Assembly: GCF_030815585.1 (NCBI RefSeq)
Contig: NZ_JAUSWY010000001.1
Coordinates: forward strand, 2,976,001-3,040,000
Direction of reading: 5' to 3'
Source of the DNA: Arthrobacter pascens
GTDB lineage: Bacteria > Actinomycetota > Actinomycetes > Actinomycetales > Micrococcaceae
DNA length: 64,000 bases
Shown here in pieces: positions 25,922-34,975 of the stretch (positions within the stretch are counted from its first letter, which is position 1; each line of letters begins with the position of its first letter). Made by a program: the position numbers and the translations under genes. Below the pieces are notes generated by a model. It was not told the origin of the DNA. It ran no database searches and was given only the letters and a program-made list of their open reading frames with translations.

Positions 25922-27337
25922 TTACATGTGGACGTGCAGGCGCCGCGCCGCTTCTGAGATGGAGCCGCTGAGTGACGGGTAAACAGTGAAGGTGCTGGCG
26001 ACGTCGTCGACGTGGAGTTTCTGCTTCACCGCGATGGAAATGGGGAAGATCAGCTCGGACGCGTTCGGCCCCACTACAACGCCGCCAATGACGGTGCCCG
26101 AACCCTTGCGGGCAAAAATCTTGACGAAGCCATCCTTGGCGTTGCGCATCTTGGCGCGGGCATTGCTCTTCAGGAAAAGCTTGACGATGTCGCCCTGGTA
26201 TTTTCCGGAATGGATCTCGTCTTCGGAGACGCCCACGGAGGCGATCTCCGGCGAGGTGAAGATGTTGGACGCCACCTGGTGCAGCTTAATGGGCGTTACG
26301 CTGTCGCCGAGGTAGTGCGCGATCGCGATCCGGCCCTGCATCGCCGCGACCGAGGCCAGGGGAAGGACACCGGTGCAGTCGCCGGCGGCGTAGATGTTTG
26401 GCGCCGTGGTGCGGGAGACGCCGTCGACCTTGATGTGACCGCTTTCAGTGAGCGCAACCCCGGCTTCCTCCAGGCCGATGCCGGCGGTGTTGGGGATGGA
26501 ACCGACGCAGACCAGGCAGTGGCTGCCGGTGACCATGGACCCGTCACCGAGAGTGACCACCACGCCGTCCTCGGTCCGTTCCACAGTCTCTGCGCGGGAG
26601 CGGGACAGGACGGTCAGGCCGCGGCGCTCGAAGACCTCCTCCAGCACCTCCGCGGCGTCGGTGTCGGAACCGGGCAGCACCCTGTCGCGGCTGGAAATCA
26701 GGGTGACCTTTGAGCCCAGGCCGTTGTAGGCGGAGGCGAATTCGGCACCGGTCACACCGGACCCCACCACAATAAGTTCCTCAGGAAGCTCGTCGAGGTT
26801 GTAGATCTGGGCCCAGTTCAGGATGCGCTCCCCGTCGGGCCGGGCGGTGGGCAGCTCACGCGGGTGCGCTCCCACGGTCAGCAGGACAGTGTCCGCTACG
26901 ACGGTTTCGGTGCCGTCCGCTGTCAGCACCTCTATGGTGTGGCTGTCCACCAGCTTGCCCGAACCGATCAGGATCCGGACGTTCTGGTGTTCCAGGCCGG
27001 CAGTGATGTCCCGGGACTGTTGGCGGGCCAGGCCCAGCAGGCGGTCATTGATGTGCTTAAGGTCCGCGCGCATCACCGGCACAAAGTCGCCGCCGTCGAC
27101 GTCGAACTTCACTCCCAGCTCCCCCGCCTCACCGACGCGGGTCATCAGGTCCGCCGTCGCGATCAGGGTCTTGGAAGGAACGACGTCGGTGAGCACCGCC
27201 GAACCACCCATCCCGGCGCGCTCGATGATGGTGACCTGCGCACCCAGCGAGGCAGCGACCATGGCTGCTTCGTATCCGCCCGGGCCACCTCCGAGGATTG
27301 CGATCCGGGGTGAGTTGAAATCAGGATGCGTAGTCAC
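25922..27337 (-). CDS. lpdA: NAD(P)H-quinone dehydrogenase LpdA (flavoprotein disulfide reductase family)
   Basis: 471 residues with FAD motif AILGGGPGGYEAAMVAA, NAD motif VVGSGVTGAEFASAY and the C-terminal dimerisation domain. The redox-active CxxxxC of true lipoamide dehydrogenases is absent: the segment reads GGSAVLTDVVPSKTL. That loss is the mark of the mycobacterial LpdA (Rv3303c) group, which reduces quinones with NAD(P)H. The start is GTG 27337. It is divergent from punA, with lpdA-punA-pmmB order as in mycobacteria. Confidence 0.88.
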   Translation of the reverse strand: MTTHPDFNSPRIAILGGGPGGYEAAMVAASLGAQVTIIERAGMGGSAVLTDVVPSKTLIATADLMTRVGEAGELGVKFDVDGGDFVPVMRADLKHINDRLLGLARQQSRDITAGLEHQNVRILIGSGKLVDSHTIEVLTADGTETVVADTVLLTVGAHPRELPTARPDGERILNWAQIYNLDELPEELIVVGSGVTGAEFASAYNGLGSKVTLISSRDRVLPGSDTDAAEVLEEVFERRGLTVLSRSRAETVERTEDGVVVTLGDGSMVTGSHCLVCVGSIPNTAGIGLEEAGVALTESGHIKVDGVSRTTAPNIYAAGDCTGVLPLASVAAMQGRIAIAHYLGDSVTPIKLHQVASNIFTSPEIASVGVSEDEIHSGKYQGDIVKLFLKSNARAKMRNAKDGFVKIFARKGSGTVIGGVVVGPNASELIFPISIAVKQKLHVDDVASTFTVYPSLSGSISEAARRLHVHM

Positions 27338-27447
27338 AATCAACCATTCTCGCTTATGCGGTGCCGCACCACCAATAAAGAGGTCCGGGTCGCCTGCCGC
27401 CCTGCTGGTAGACGTAAGCGACGCTGTGCACAACGGCACCGGCACGA

Positions 27448-27453
27448 TAACTT
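27448..27453 (+). promoter_or_regulatory. -10 hexamer of punA (leaderless)
   Basis: TAACTT, 6 nt before the GTG at 27460. Confidence 0.5.
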
Positions 27454-27459
27454 GTACCA

Positions 27460-28278
27460 GTGAGTAATACAGACTTCCTGAACACGGATCCCTTCGCCGC
27501 CGCACGCGCCGCAGCCGACTACATCGCCCAGGAAACCGGGGTGGACAGCCACGACGTCGCCCTGGTCCTGGGCTCAGGCTGGGGCGAAGCAGCCGAGCTG
27601 ATTGGCGACACCACAGCCACACTCTCCGCGGATGAGGTCCCCGGCTTCCACGCCCCGGCGGTGGAAGGCCACGTGGGCACCATCCGCTCAATCCTCACGA
27701 AGGAGGGCAAGCGCGCGCTGGTACTTGGCGCCCGGACCCACTACTACGAAGGGAAGGGCGTGCGCGCCGTGGTCCATGGCGTGCGCACCGCGGCTGCTGC
27801 CGGCTGCAAGACCCTGGTCCTCACCAACGGGTGCGGCGGCCTCAACGAAGGCTGGTCTCCGGGCACCCCTGTACTCATCAAAGATCACATAAACCTCACC
27901 GCGGCATCCCCGCTGGAGGGTGCCACGTTCGTTGATCTGACAGATCTTTACTCCTCCCGCCTCCGTGCCCTGGCCCGTGAAGTGGATTCCACCCTGGACG
28001 AGGGCGTCTATGCGCAGTTCACCGGCCCGCACTACGAGACCCCGGCCGAGGTGCAGTACGCCAAACGGATCGGCGCCGACCTGGTGGGCATGTCCACCGC
28101 CCTGGAAGCCATCGCAGGCCGCCACGCAGGCATGGAGGTGTTCGGTATTTCGCTGGTGACCAACCTGGCCGCGGGTATCAGCCCCGTGCCGCTCAGCCAC
28201 CACGAGGTCATCGAGGCGGGCCAGGCCGCAGGCCCCCGCATCTCCAAGCTGCTGGCGGAGATCATCGCCAAACTGTAG
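27460..28278 (+). CDS. punA: Purine-nucleoside phosphorylase
   Basis: 272 residues, trimeric (low-molecular-mass) PNP family. It carries the phosphate loop LGSGWGE, the His-containing loop GARTHYYEG, LTNGCGG, the purine-site FTGPHYETPAEV and VGMSTALEAIAGRHAGMEV. It cleaves (deoxy)guanosine or inosine with phosphate to free base and (deoxy)ribose-1-phosphate. The downstream phosphosugar mutase and, further on, deoC would complete pentose catabolism. Confidence 0.93.
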   Translation: MSNTDFLNTDPFAAARAAADYIAQETGVDSHDVALVLGSGWGEAAELIGDTTATLSADEVPGFHAPAVEGHVGTIRSILTKEGKRALVLGARTHYYEGKGVRAVVHGVRTAAAAGCKTLVLTNGCGGLNEGWSPGTPVLIKDHINLTAASPLEGATFVDLTDLYSSRLRALAREVDSTLDEGVYAQFTGPHYETPAEVQYAKRIGADLVGMSTALEAIAGRHAGMEVFGISLVTNLAAGISPVPLSHHEVIEAGQAAGPRISKLLAEIIAKL

Positions 28279-28283
28279 GCGTT

Positions 28284-28790
28284 TCAGGCCAGGCGGGGCT
28301 GGTTCTGGCCCCTGGCACCCACGAGTTCTCTGACAGTGGCCTCCTTGGCGTCCGGGAAGCGCCGCTCGATGGACGTGGCGATCCCGGCAATGGTCTGCCG
28401 GGAAAGCTCCGTCCGCCAGGTGACTTCGGCGTGGCGCATGGTCTGTGAAATAAGGCACGTCCGCGCATAATCGACATCCATGGCGCCGCCGGGGGCGTCC
28501 TTGAGGATGCCTTCGCAGCGGAAGGAATCGTCTTTTCCCTCAATGGCCAGGACCACGTCCAGGACGGAAATCTGGTCGGGACGCCGGGCGAGCTGGAAGC
28601 CGCCCCTCGGCCCTGAGACGGACGCCAGGATCCCGGCACGCACCAAGGCCTGGAGCTGCTTGTTCAGGTAGGCGGCCGGAAGCTTGTAGAACGCGGCAAG
28701 GCGGGCACTGCTCACCGCCTCCCCTACCGGGGTCCAGGACATGTTCACGCAGCTGTGCAGTGCCCATTCCACACCCTGTCCCATTTTCAT
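28284..28790 (-). CDS. Rrf2-family transcriptional regulator
   Basis: 168 residues. It has an N-terminal winged helix (VEWALHSCVNMSW ... ARLAAFYKLPAAYLNKQLQALVRAGIL) and the GPRGGFQLAR wing. Cysteines near 92 and 110 are not in the C-x5-7-C-x5-7-C spacing of IscR/NsrR, so a 2Fe-2S sensor is doubtful. ATG 28790 is supported by TAATGT seven bases upstream. It is convergent with punA and divergent from the phosphosugar mutase, which it may control. Confidence 0.82.
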   Translation of the reverse strand: MKMGQGVEWALHSCVNMSWTPVGEAVSSARLAAFYKLPAAYLNKQLQALVRAGILASVSGPRGGFQLARRPDQISVLDVVLAIEGKDDSFRCEGILKDAPGGAMDVDYARTCLISQTMRHAEVTWRTELSRQTIAGIATSIERRFPDAKEATVRELVGARGQNQPRLA

Positions 28791-28797
28791 ATTCGCG

Positions 28798-28803
28798 ACA
28801 TTA
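28798..28803 (-). promoter_or_regulatory. -10 hexamer of the Rrf2 gene (leaderless)
   Basis: TAATGT on the minus strand, 7 nt before the ATG at 28790. Confidence 0.45.
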
Positions 28804-28890
28804 CTTGTCCAGAAAAATGGCTGTCAAGGATTTCCCCGATTTTCCGGGGCTGCGGGCGAGTGTTCGGGGAGTGTTCCCGGGCAATAACGA

Positions 28891-28896
28891 TAGCGT
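28891..28896 (+). promoter_or_regulatory. -10 hexamer of the phosphosugar mutase gene (leaderless)
   Basis: TAGCGT, 7 nt before the ATG at 28904. Confidence 0.45.
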
Positions 28897-28903
28897 TGAC
28901 CCC

Positions 28904-30661
28904 ATGACCACCTCCCATGCCGATTCCCGCCTGTTCAGCCAGGCCCGCGAATGGGCAGCCCAAGACCCGGACTCCGCGACATCCGCTGCCCTCACCGAAC
29001 TGGTCCGGCTCTCGGAGGACGGCGCCCCGGCCGCCCGGCAGGAACTGGCAGACAGCTTCAACGGCACCCTGCAGTTCGGCACCGCCGGGCTCCGCGCCCC
29101 CCTGGGGCCCGGCCCCAACCGGATGAACCGGGTGGTGGTGCGCCGCGCTGCGGCAGGAGTGGCGGCATTCCTGCTTGAAGCGGTCGGCGAGACTGCGCCG
29201 GGAACACGGCCACGCGCCGTCGTCGGCTATGACGCCCGGCATAACTCGGACATCTTCGCGGAGGAAACCGCTGCGGTCTTCACTGCCGCCGGGATCGAAA
29301 CGTTCCTGATGCCTGCCGCCCTGCCCACCCCCCTGCTGGCGTTTACGGTGCGGGCGCTCGATTGCGACGGCGGCGTGATGGTCACCGCCAGCCACAACCC
29401 TCCGCAGGACAACGGTTATAAGGTCTACCTTGGCCGCCATGCCGTGGAGGAAAGCGGCAGGGGCGCGCAGATCGTGGCACCGTACGACGCCAGGATTGCC
29501 GCCAAGATCGATGCCGTGGGTCCTGTGGACTCGATCAGCCTTGCGGCTGGCGGCTGGAGCGTCCTTGACCGGTCGGCTGCGGAGGACTACAAACGCGCGA
29601 CGTCGGCACTCGCCATTCGCGCTGACTTCCCGGCGCGTGACCTGCGGATTGTCCTCACGCCCCTGCACGGCGTCGGCGGGGAAACGGCGGTGGCAGTCCT
29701 GAACGCCGCTGGCTTTGCCGATGTCACCCTGGTGGCGGAACAGGCTGAGCCGGACCCTGATTTTCCGACCGTGAGCTTTCCGAACCCGGAGGAACCAGGC
29801 GCCCTTGACCTTGCCGTGGAAACGGCCTCCCGGGTGGTGGCAGACATTGTGCTGGCCAACGATCCGGACGCTGACCGTGCCGCGGTGGCCGCCAAGGACC
29901 CCGACACGGGTGCATGGCGGATGCTCCGGGGCGACGAGGTGGGTGCACTCCTGGGGGCGCATATTGTGGCGAGGCTTGCGGCCGGCGGTGAGAAAGAGGG
30001 CGACGGCAGGGAAAAAACCCATGGGGTGTTCGCCAATTCGATTGTTTCCTCGCGGCTGCTCTCCCGCGTCGCCGCCGCCGCCGGTTACTCGCATGAGGAA
30101 ACGTTGACCGGCTTCAAGTGGATTTCACGGGTGCCCGGGCTGCGCTACGGCTACGAGGAGGCCTTGGGCTACTGTGTTGCGCCTGAGCTGGTCCGGGACA
30201 AGGACGGGATTTCGGCGGCTGTCCTGATTGCGGAACTGGCTGCCACGGCCAAGGCGGAGGGGAAAACCATCTTCGACACCCTGGATGAGCTCTATCTGCA
30301 GCACGGCCTGCACGCCAGCGACCAATTGAGCATCCGGGTGGCCAACCTGGGGCTGCTGTCCGCCATGATGAACCGGCTCCGGGTCAGCCCGCCGGATTCA
30401 TTCGGCTCGTCCGCCGTGGAGACCTTCGTGGATCTGTCCGAGGGCAGCGAAAAATTGCCGTCGACTGACGGGCTTCTATACCTGACGCGGGACCTGACCC
30501 GGGTGATCATCCGGCCCAGCGGCACCGAGCCCAAGCTGAAGTGCTACCTGGAAGTGATTCGCCCGGTTGAGTCGGCGGCGGAACTGCCCACTGCAAGGCA
30601 GGCGGCCCGCGCCGCCCTGGACGAGGCGCTCGACGACGTCCGTGAAGCCCTGGGCCTTTAG
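28904..30661 (+). CDS. pmmB: Phospho-sugar mutase (phosphomannomutase/phosphoglucomutase, possibly phosphopentomutase)
   Basis: 585 residues of the alpha-D-phosphohexomutase superfamily. All four signatures are present: FGTAGLRAPLG; the phosphoserine loop VTASHNPPQDNGYK; the metal loop DPDADR; and the C-terminal phosphate-binding RPSGTEPKLK. Length and sequence match the actinobacterial PmmB/PgmB group. Next to punA it may interconvert (deoxy)ribose-1- and 5-phosphate (inference). The ATG at 28904 follows a TAGCGT -10; an in-frame start at 28760 would extend into non-conserved residues. Confidence 0.9.
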   Translation: MTTSHADSRLFSQAREWAAQDPDSATSAALTELVRLSEDGAPAARQELADSFNGTLQFGTAGLRAPLGPGPNRMNRVVVRRAAAGVAAFLLEAVGETAPGTRPRAVVGYDARHNSDIFAEETAAVFTAAGIETFLMPAALPTPLLAFTVRALDCDGGVMVTASHNPPQDNGYKVYLGRHAVEESGRGAQIVAPYDARIAAKIDAVGPVDSISLAAGGWSVLDRSAAEDYKRATSALAIRADFPARDLRIVLTPLHGVGGETAVAVLNAAGFADVTLVAEQAEPDPDFPTVSFPNPEEPGALDLAVETASRVVADIVLANDPDADRAAVAAKDPDTGAWRMLRGDEVGALLGAHIVARLAAGGEKEGDGREKTHGVFANSIVSSRLLSRVAAAAGYSHEETLTGFKWISRVPGLRYGYEEALGYCVAPELVRDKDGISAAVLIAELAATAKAEGKTIFDTLDELYLQHGLHASDQLSIRVANLGLLSAMMNRLRVSPPDSFGSSAVETFVDLSEGSEKLPSTDGLLYLTRDLTRVIIRPSGTEPKLKCYLEVIRPVESAAELPTARQAARAALDEALDDVREALGL

Positions 30662-30679
30662 GACATCTGGGCCTGGAGC

Positions 30680-31045
30680 CTAGAGTTCAACTTCGACGTA
30701 GCCGTCGGAAACGCGGGTACTGAAGGTGTCCAGGCGCAGCTCCGGCGTCCCGAAGCATTCGCCGGTTTCCAAGTCGTAGACCTCTTTGTGCAGCGGTGAG
30801 GCGATGGTGGGACGGGCGCCCCGCGATCCAATGATGCCTCGGGCCATCACGTGGGCGCCGGTGGCTGGATCCTCGTGCGCCACAGCGAAAACCTCACTGG
30901 GTCCGGTGCGGAAGAGGGCCACCTGGTGGCCTGCGATGAGGGCGGCCTCGCCCCAGGCAAGCTCAAGCTCATCCAGCACGCAGACACGGTGCCAGCCTGT
31001 TGCGGTTCCGGTGGTCAGTTCCCCAAGTTCCAGTGTTGCCGTCAT
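30680..31045 (-). CDS. nirD: Nitrite reductase (NADH) small subunit NirD
   Basis: 121 residues with a Rieske-like beta fold but without the Cys/His ligands of a Rieske cluster, as usual for bacterial NirD. Recognisable segments are WHRVCVLDEL, FRTGPSEVFAVAHEDPATGA, ARGIIGSRGARPTIASPLHKEVYDLETGEC. It supports the siroheme nitrite reductase NirB. Unlike the common nirBD order it is divergent from nirB, so both read out of the same 262-bp control region. A GGAGAGGAG ribosome site precedes the ATG. Confidence 0.92.
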   Translation of the reverse strand: MTATLELGELTTGTATGWHRVCVLDELELAWGEAALIAGHQVALFRTGPSEVFAVAHEDPATGAHVMARGIIGSRGARPTIASPLHKEVYDLETGECFGTPELRLDTFSTRVSDGYVEVEL

Positions 31046-31181
31046 GTCGGCTCCTCTCCCTGCGCTTCAATGCCTGTACCTCATGGCCACCTGATGCGGC
31101 CGTATTACCAAGCTAGGCTGCAGGTGTTTCAACGGCGTGCGGTGAATGTGTCCGGCGCGTAAAAGAGACCTCACCCGCCCC

Positions 31182-31241
31182 GAAACGCGTTCGTGATGCA
31201 GAAGTTAAGTTCACGAAACAATTGGGAAACTGAAGCGAAAC
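31182..31241 (+). promoter_or_regulatory. Six-half-site nitrogen-control array between nirD and nirB
   Basis: Half-sites GAAAC (31182), GTGAT (31193), GTTAA (31204), GAAAC (31215), GAAAC (31226) and GAAAC (31237) recur exactly every 11 bp. The last ends 10 nt before the nirB -10, as at narK. GlnR-type layout. Confidence 0.68.
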
Positions 31242-31251
31242 TGCGGCTGCC

Positions 31252-31257
31252 TAGTCT
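31252..31257 (+). promoter_or_regulatory. -10 hexamer of nirB
   Basis: TAGTCT. Transcription from about 31264 makes the ATG at 31260 unlikely and favours the GTG at 31308. Confidence 0.5.
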
Positions 31258-31307
31258 GGATGGACAAGCTGCAGAGAACCGTCTGCCGCCCATGCGAAAG
31301 GCCCACA

Positions 31308-33938
31308 GTGACCGAACAGACTTACAGCACAGAGAATCCGCGCCGCATTGTCGTCGCCGGCGGCGGTCCGGCGGCCCACCGTTTTGCGGACGCGATGCAT
31401 GCCCGTGGCCTCGATGGCTGGCATGTCACTGTCCTCACTGAGGAAGCCCACCTCCCCTATGACCGCGTGGCCCTGAGCAAGGCCTTGACCGAGACGGACT
31501 ACGACCTCACCTTGGGCGACGCGTCCATGTGGGGCCACGAGGCACTGGAACTGCGCACGGGCGAGCGTGTGGTTAAGGTCAACCCCGAAGCCAAGTCCGT
31601 GGAGACTGCAGCCGGCAACACCTATTCCTACGACGCCCTCGTGGTTGCGACGGGATCGAATGCGGCCCGCCTGCCGATCCCCGGCGCCGAGCACACACAC
31701 GTCTATCGCACGCTCGAGGACGTATGGGCCATCAATAAGGCCATTGCCGAACTCAAGGAAAAGCTTGGCCGCAAGGTCAAAGCAGTCACTATCGGCGGCG
31801 GCCTCCTGGGCCTGGAGTCGGCTGCCGGCACGGAGCAGCTGGGAGCCAGCCCGGTCGTCATCGATGGCGCAGCGTGGCTGATGGCCACGCAGCTCGATGA
31901 GGGCGCAGGCCAGGCGATGGGCCGGCTTATCAAGGCCAAGGGCTTCGAAGTCCACAGCGGCGTGTTCCCCTCCGAGGTGTTGTCCGACGACGACGGCCAG
32001 GTCACCGGCGTCCTCATGGCTGACGGCCGCATCATCGACGCTGATCTTGTGATCGTCGCGATCGGCGTTCGGCCGCGGGATGAGCTCTTCCGTGCAGCAG
32101 AGGGCGAGGAGCAGATCTTCTCGCTGGGCCCGCGCGGCGGTGTTGTTGTGACCGACGGTTGCGAAACCGAGATCCCCGGCATCTTCGCCATCGGTGAAGT
32201 CGCGAACTTCGGCGGCATGTGCCTTGGCCTGGTGGCGCCCGCCAACACCATGGCGGAGATCGTCGCTGACCGCCTTCATGGCGGTGAGGCCACCTTCCCG
32301 GGCTTCGACACAGCCACGAAGCTCAAGCTGTCCGGCGTCGACGTTGCCAGCTTCGGTGACGGATTCGCCAAGACTGAGCACGCACTCGAAATCGTCTACG
32401 CCGACCCCGCCCGCGGTGTCTACCAGAAGATCGTCACCACCGATGATGCCAAGACCCTCCTGGGTGGCATTTTCGTCGGCGACGCTACGCCGTACACCAG
32501 CCTGCGCCCGCTCCTGGGCCGCGAACTCTCGGCTGAGCCCGGCGCCTACCTGACGGCTGCCGGCGGCGGCGAAGCACCCGACACCGAACTCCCGGATGAC
32601 GCCATCCTCTGTTCCTGCAACAACGTGACGGCAGGAACAATCCGCGACACCGTCAACGGCTGCGGCGCCTGCGAAGGTAACGCTCCCGTCCAGGAGCTTG
32701 GCGAGCTGAAGGGCTGCACCCGCGCCGGGACCAGCTGTGGTTCCTGTGTCCCGATGCTGAAGAAGCTCCTGGAAGGCGAGCTGACCAAGTCCGGCGTCGA
32801 AGTCTCCAAGGCCCTCTGCGAACACATCGAGCTGTCCCGCCAGGAACTGTTCGACGCCATCCGCGTGCTGGAGCTCACCTCCTTCGAAGAGATCATGGCC
32901 AAGTACGGCACCGGCGCCGGCTGCGATATCTGCAAGCCGACCATCGCCTCCATCCTCGCCAGCCAGCACAATGCCTACGTCCTGGACGCAGGCCGCGGCA
33001 CCCTGCAGGACACCAACGACCGCGCCCTCGCCAACATGCAGAAGGACGGCACCTACTCGGTGGTTCCCCGCATTGCCGGCGGCGAGATCACCCCGAAGAA
33101 GCTTGGGGTCATTGCCGCCGTGGCCGAGAAGTACAACCTGTACACCAAGATCACCGGCGGCCAGCGCATCGACATGTTCGGTGCCCGGCTGGAGCAGCTT
33201 CCCGAAATCTGGAAGGAACTGGTGGACGCCGGCTTCGAATCCGGCCAGGCCTATGGCAAGAGCCTGCGGACGGTAAAGTCCTGCGTCGGTTCCACATGGT
33301 GCCGCTTCGGCGTGCAGGATTCGGTGGCCATGGCCATCCAGCTCGAACTGCGTTACCGCGGCCTGCGCAGCCCGCACAAGCTGAAGATGGGCGTCTCCGG
33401 CTGTGCCCGTGAATGCGCCGAGGCCCGCGGCAAGGACGTCGGCGTGATCGCCACCGCGGACGGCTGGAACCTGTACGTCGGCGGCAACGGCGGTGCCACC
33501 CCGGCGCACGCCCAGCTGCTGGCCAAGGACCTCGACGACGAAACCCTGCTGAAGTACATCGACCGCTATTTCATGTACTACATCCGCACCGCTGACCGCC
33601 TGCAGCGCACAGCGCGCTGGCAGGAGGAGCTCGACGGCGGCATCAAGCATGTCGAGGACGTTGTGATCCATGACACGCTGGGCATCGCCGAGGAGCTCGA
33701 GGCCGCCATGGCCAAGCACGTTGACACGTACGTGGACGAGTGGGCAGACACCTTGAAGGATCCCGAGCGCCTGCGCCGGTTCCGTTCCTTCGTCAACGCC
33801 CCGGACCAGAAGGACGATTCCATCACCTTTGTTCCCGACGAGCGCGGCCAGTTCCGTCCGGCCACGGCAGAGGAAAAAGGGAAGGTCCTGATCGGATCTT
33901 CCATCCCGATGAGGCCCCGCGATGAGAACGAGGTATAG
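31308..33938 (+). CDS. nirB: Assimilatory nitrite reductase (NADH) large subunit NirB
   Basis: Six-electron reduction of nitrite to ammonium. 876 residues: FAD/NAD oxidoreductase half (VVAGGGPAAHRF; IGGGLLGLESAAG), BFD-like [2Fe-2S] domain (CSCNNVT; GTSCGSC), then sulfite/nitrite reductase ferredoxin-like and haem domains with the siroheme/4Fe-4S ligands in CVGSTWC and CARECAE. GTG 31308 is chosen because GAAAGG lies 7 nt upstream and the -10 is at 31252. It is followed after two bases by cobA, which makes the siroheme precursor. Confidence 0.95.
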   Translation: MTEQTYSTENPRRIVVAGGGPAAHRFADAMHARGLDGWHVTVLTEEAHLPYDRVALSKALTETDYDLTLGDASMWGHEALELRTGERVVKVNPEAKSVETAAGNTYSYDALVVATGSNAARLPIPGAEHTHVYRTLEDVWAINKAIAELKEKLGRKVKAVTIGGGLLGLESAAGTEQLGASPVVIDGAAWLMATQLDEGAGQAMGRLIKAKGFEVHSGVFPSEVLSDDDGQVTGVLMADGRIIDADLVIVAIGVRPRDELFRAAEGEEQIFSLGPRGGVVVTDGCETEIPGIFAIGEVANFGGMCLGLVAPANTMAEIVADRLHGGEATFPGFDTATKLKLSGVDVASFGDGFAKTEHALEIVYADPARGVYQKIVTTDDAKTLLGGIFVGDATPYTSLRPLLGRELSAEPGAYLTAAGGGEAPDTELPDDAILCSCNNVTAGTIRDTVNGCGACEGNAPVQELGELKGCTRAGTSCGSCVPMLKKLLEGELTKSGVEVSKALCEHIELSRQELFDAIRVLELTSFEEIMAKYGTGAGCDICKPTIASILASQHNAYVLDAGRGTLQDTNDRALANMQKDGTYSVVPRIAGGEITPKKLGVIAAVAEKYNLYTKITGGQRIDMFGARLEQLPEIWKELVDAGFESGQAYGKSLRTVKSCVGSTWCRFGVQDSVAMAIQLELRYRGLRSPHKLKMGVSGCARECAEARGKDVGVIATADGWNLYVGGNGGATPAHAQLLAKDLDDETLLKYIDRYFMYYIRTADRLQRTARWQEELDGGIKHVEDVVIHDTLGIAEELEAAMAKHVDTYVDEWADTLKDPERLRRFRSFVNAPDQKDDSITFVPDERGQFRPATAEEKGKVLIGSSIPMRPRDENEV

Positions 33939-33940
33939 GC

Positions 33941-34975
33941 ATGCAGCTCAGCATTGATCTCACCGGCCGCGAAGTCCTGGTCACCGGCTCGGACAACGCG
34001 GCTCGCCAGGCGGTCCGCCGCTACGAGGCGGCCGGCGCCGTCGTCTACCGGCTCAGCACCCCGCAGGGTGCCGCGCATGACGGCCCGCTGCCCGAACGTC
34101 CTTTCCTGGTGGCGGCCGTCAACGACGGCCAGCCCGGCTGGGACGCGCTCTTTGACCGCTGCAGGGAAACCGGCATCCCCGTGGCTGCCGAGCCTGCCGC
34201 CGGCCCGGCAGGCCACGTCACCTTGGTGGGCGGCGGCCCGGGCACTACGGAATTGCTGACAGTTGCCGCAGTCAACGCACTGCGCGACGCCGACATTGTG
34301 TTCTATGACCGTTTGGCTCCGTACCAGGAGCTGCCGTCCTTGGCCTCGGCCGAACTCGTGGACGTGGGCAAGAAGCCCGGACACCACAAGGTCAGCCAGG
34401 GAGACATCGAAAAGCTGATGGTCGAAAGCGCCCTGGCTGGCAAGAACGTTGTGCGCCTTAAGGGCGGTGACCCCTATGTCTTTGGCCGCGGGGGCGAGGA
34501 AGTTGCTGCCTGCGTTGCCGCGGGCGTCAAGGTCCGTGTGATCTCCGGCGTCACCAGTGCGATCTCCGTTCCGGCAGCCGCCGGAATTCCTGTAACCCAC
34601 CGTGAAGTCAGCCACATGTTTACGGTCGTCTCCGGCCATGCGCCGCTCACGGCGAAGGAACACGAGCACCTCGCAGGCCTGGGCGGCACCATTGTGGTGC
34701 TGATGGGCATCGGCACCCTGCACCAGCTGGCGGCCGGGCTGCGCAAGGCGGGCATGCGGCACGACATGCCCATGGCCGTGGTGGAACGCGGCTACCGCCC
34801 CGGACAGCGGACCACCATCGCGGACCTGGGCACGATTGTGGGCGCGGCCTCCGGCTGCACCAACCCTGCGGTCCTGGTCATCGGCGAGGTGGTTCGGGTG
34901 GCTGAAGCCAACCGCGGGCATGCTGAGGCCGCCGCCGACCTGGACAGGCTGGCGGCCTCGCTGCTGGGGTCATGA
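33941..34975 (+). CDS. cobA: Uroporphyrinogen-III C-methyltransferase with a degenerate N-terminal CysG-like domain
   Basis: Methylates uroporphyrinogen III at C2 and C7 with SAM to precorrin-2, the first step to siroheme for NirB. 344 residues. The catalytic SUMT part starts near residue 86 (VTLVGGGPGTTELLT) and has YDRLAP, VRLKGGDPYVFGRGGEE and VTSAISVPAAAGIPVTHR. The first ~85 residues resemble the Rossmann part of siroheme synthase (precorrin-2 dehydrogenase), but the glycine motif is eroded (VTGSDNAARQAV). No dehydrogenase/ferrochelatase is visible in the window. It overlaps the next gene by ATGA. Confidence 0.92.
   Translation: MQLSIDLTGREVLVTGSDNAARQAVRRYEAAGAVVYRLSTPQGAAHDGPLPERPFLVAAVNDGQPGWDALFDRCRETGIPVAAEPAAGPAGHVTLVGGGPGTTELLTVAAVNALRDADIVFYDRLAPYQELPSLASAELVDVGKKPGHHKVSQGDIEKLMVESALAGKNVVRLKGGDPYVFGRGGEEVAACVAAGVKVRVISGVTSAISVPAAAGIPVTHREVSHMFTVVSGHAPLTAKEHEHLAGLGGTIVVLMGIGTLHQLAAGLRKAGMRHDMPMAVVERGYRPGQRTTIADLGTIVGAASGCTNPAVLVIGEVVRVAEANRGHAEAAADLDRLAASLLGS

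Noticed and set aside
31251..33719. An 822-residue open frame antisense to nirB
   Set aside because: It is a shadow of the high-GC codon pattern of nirB, has low-complexity composition and no motif.
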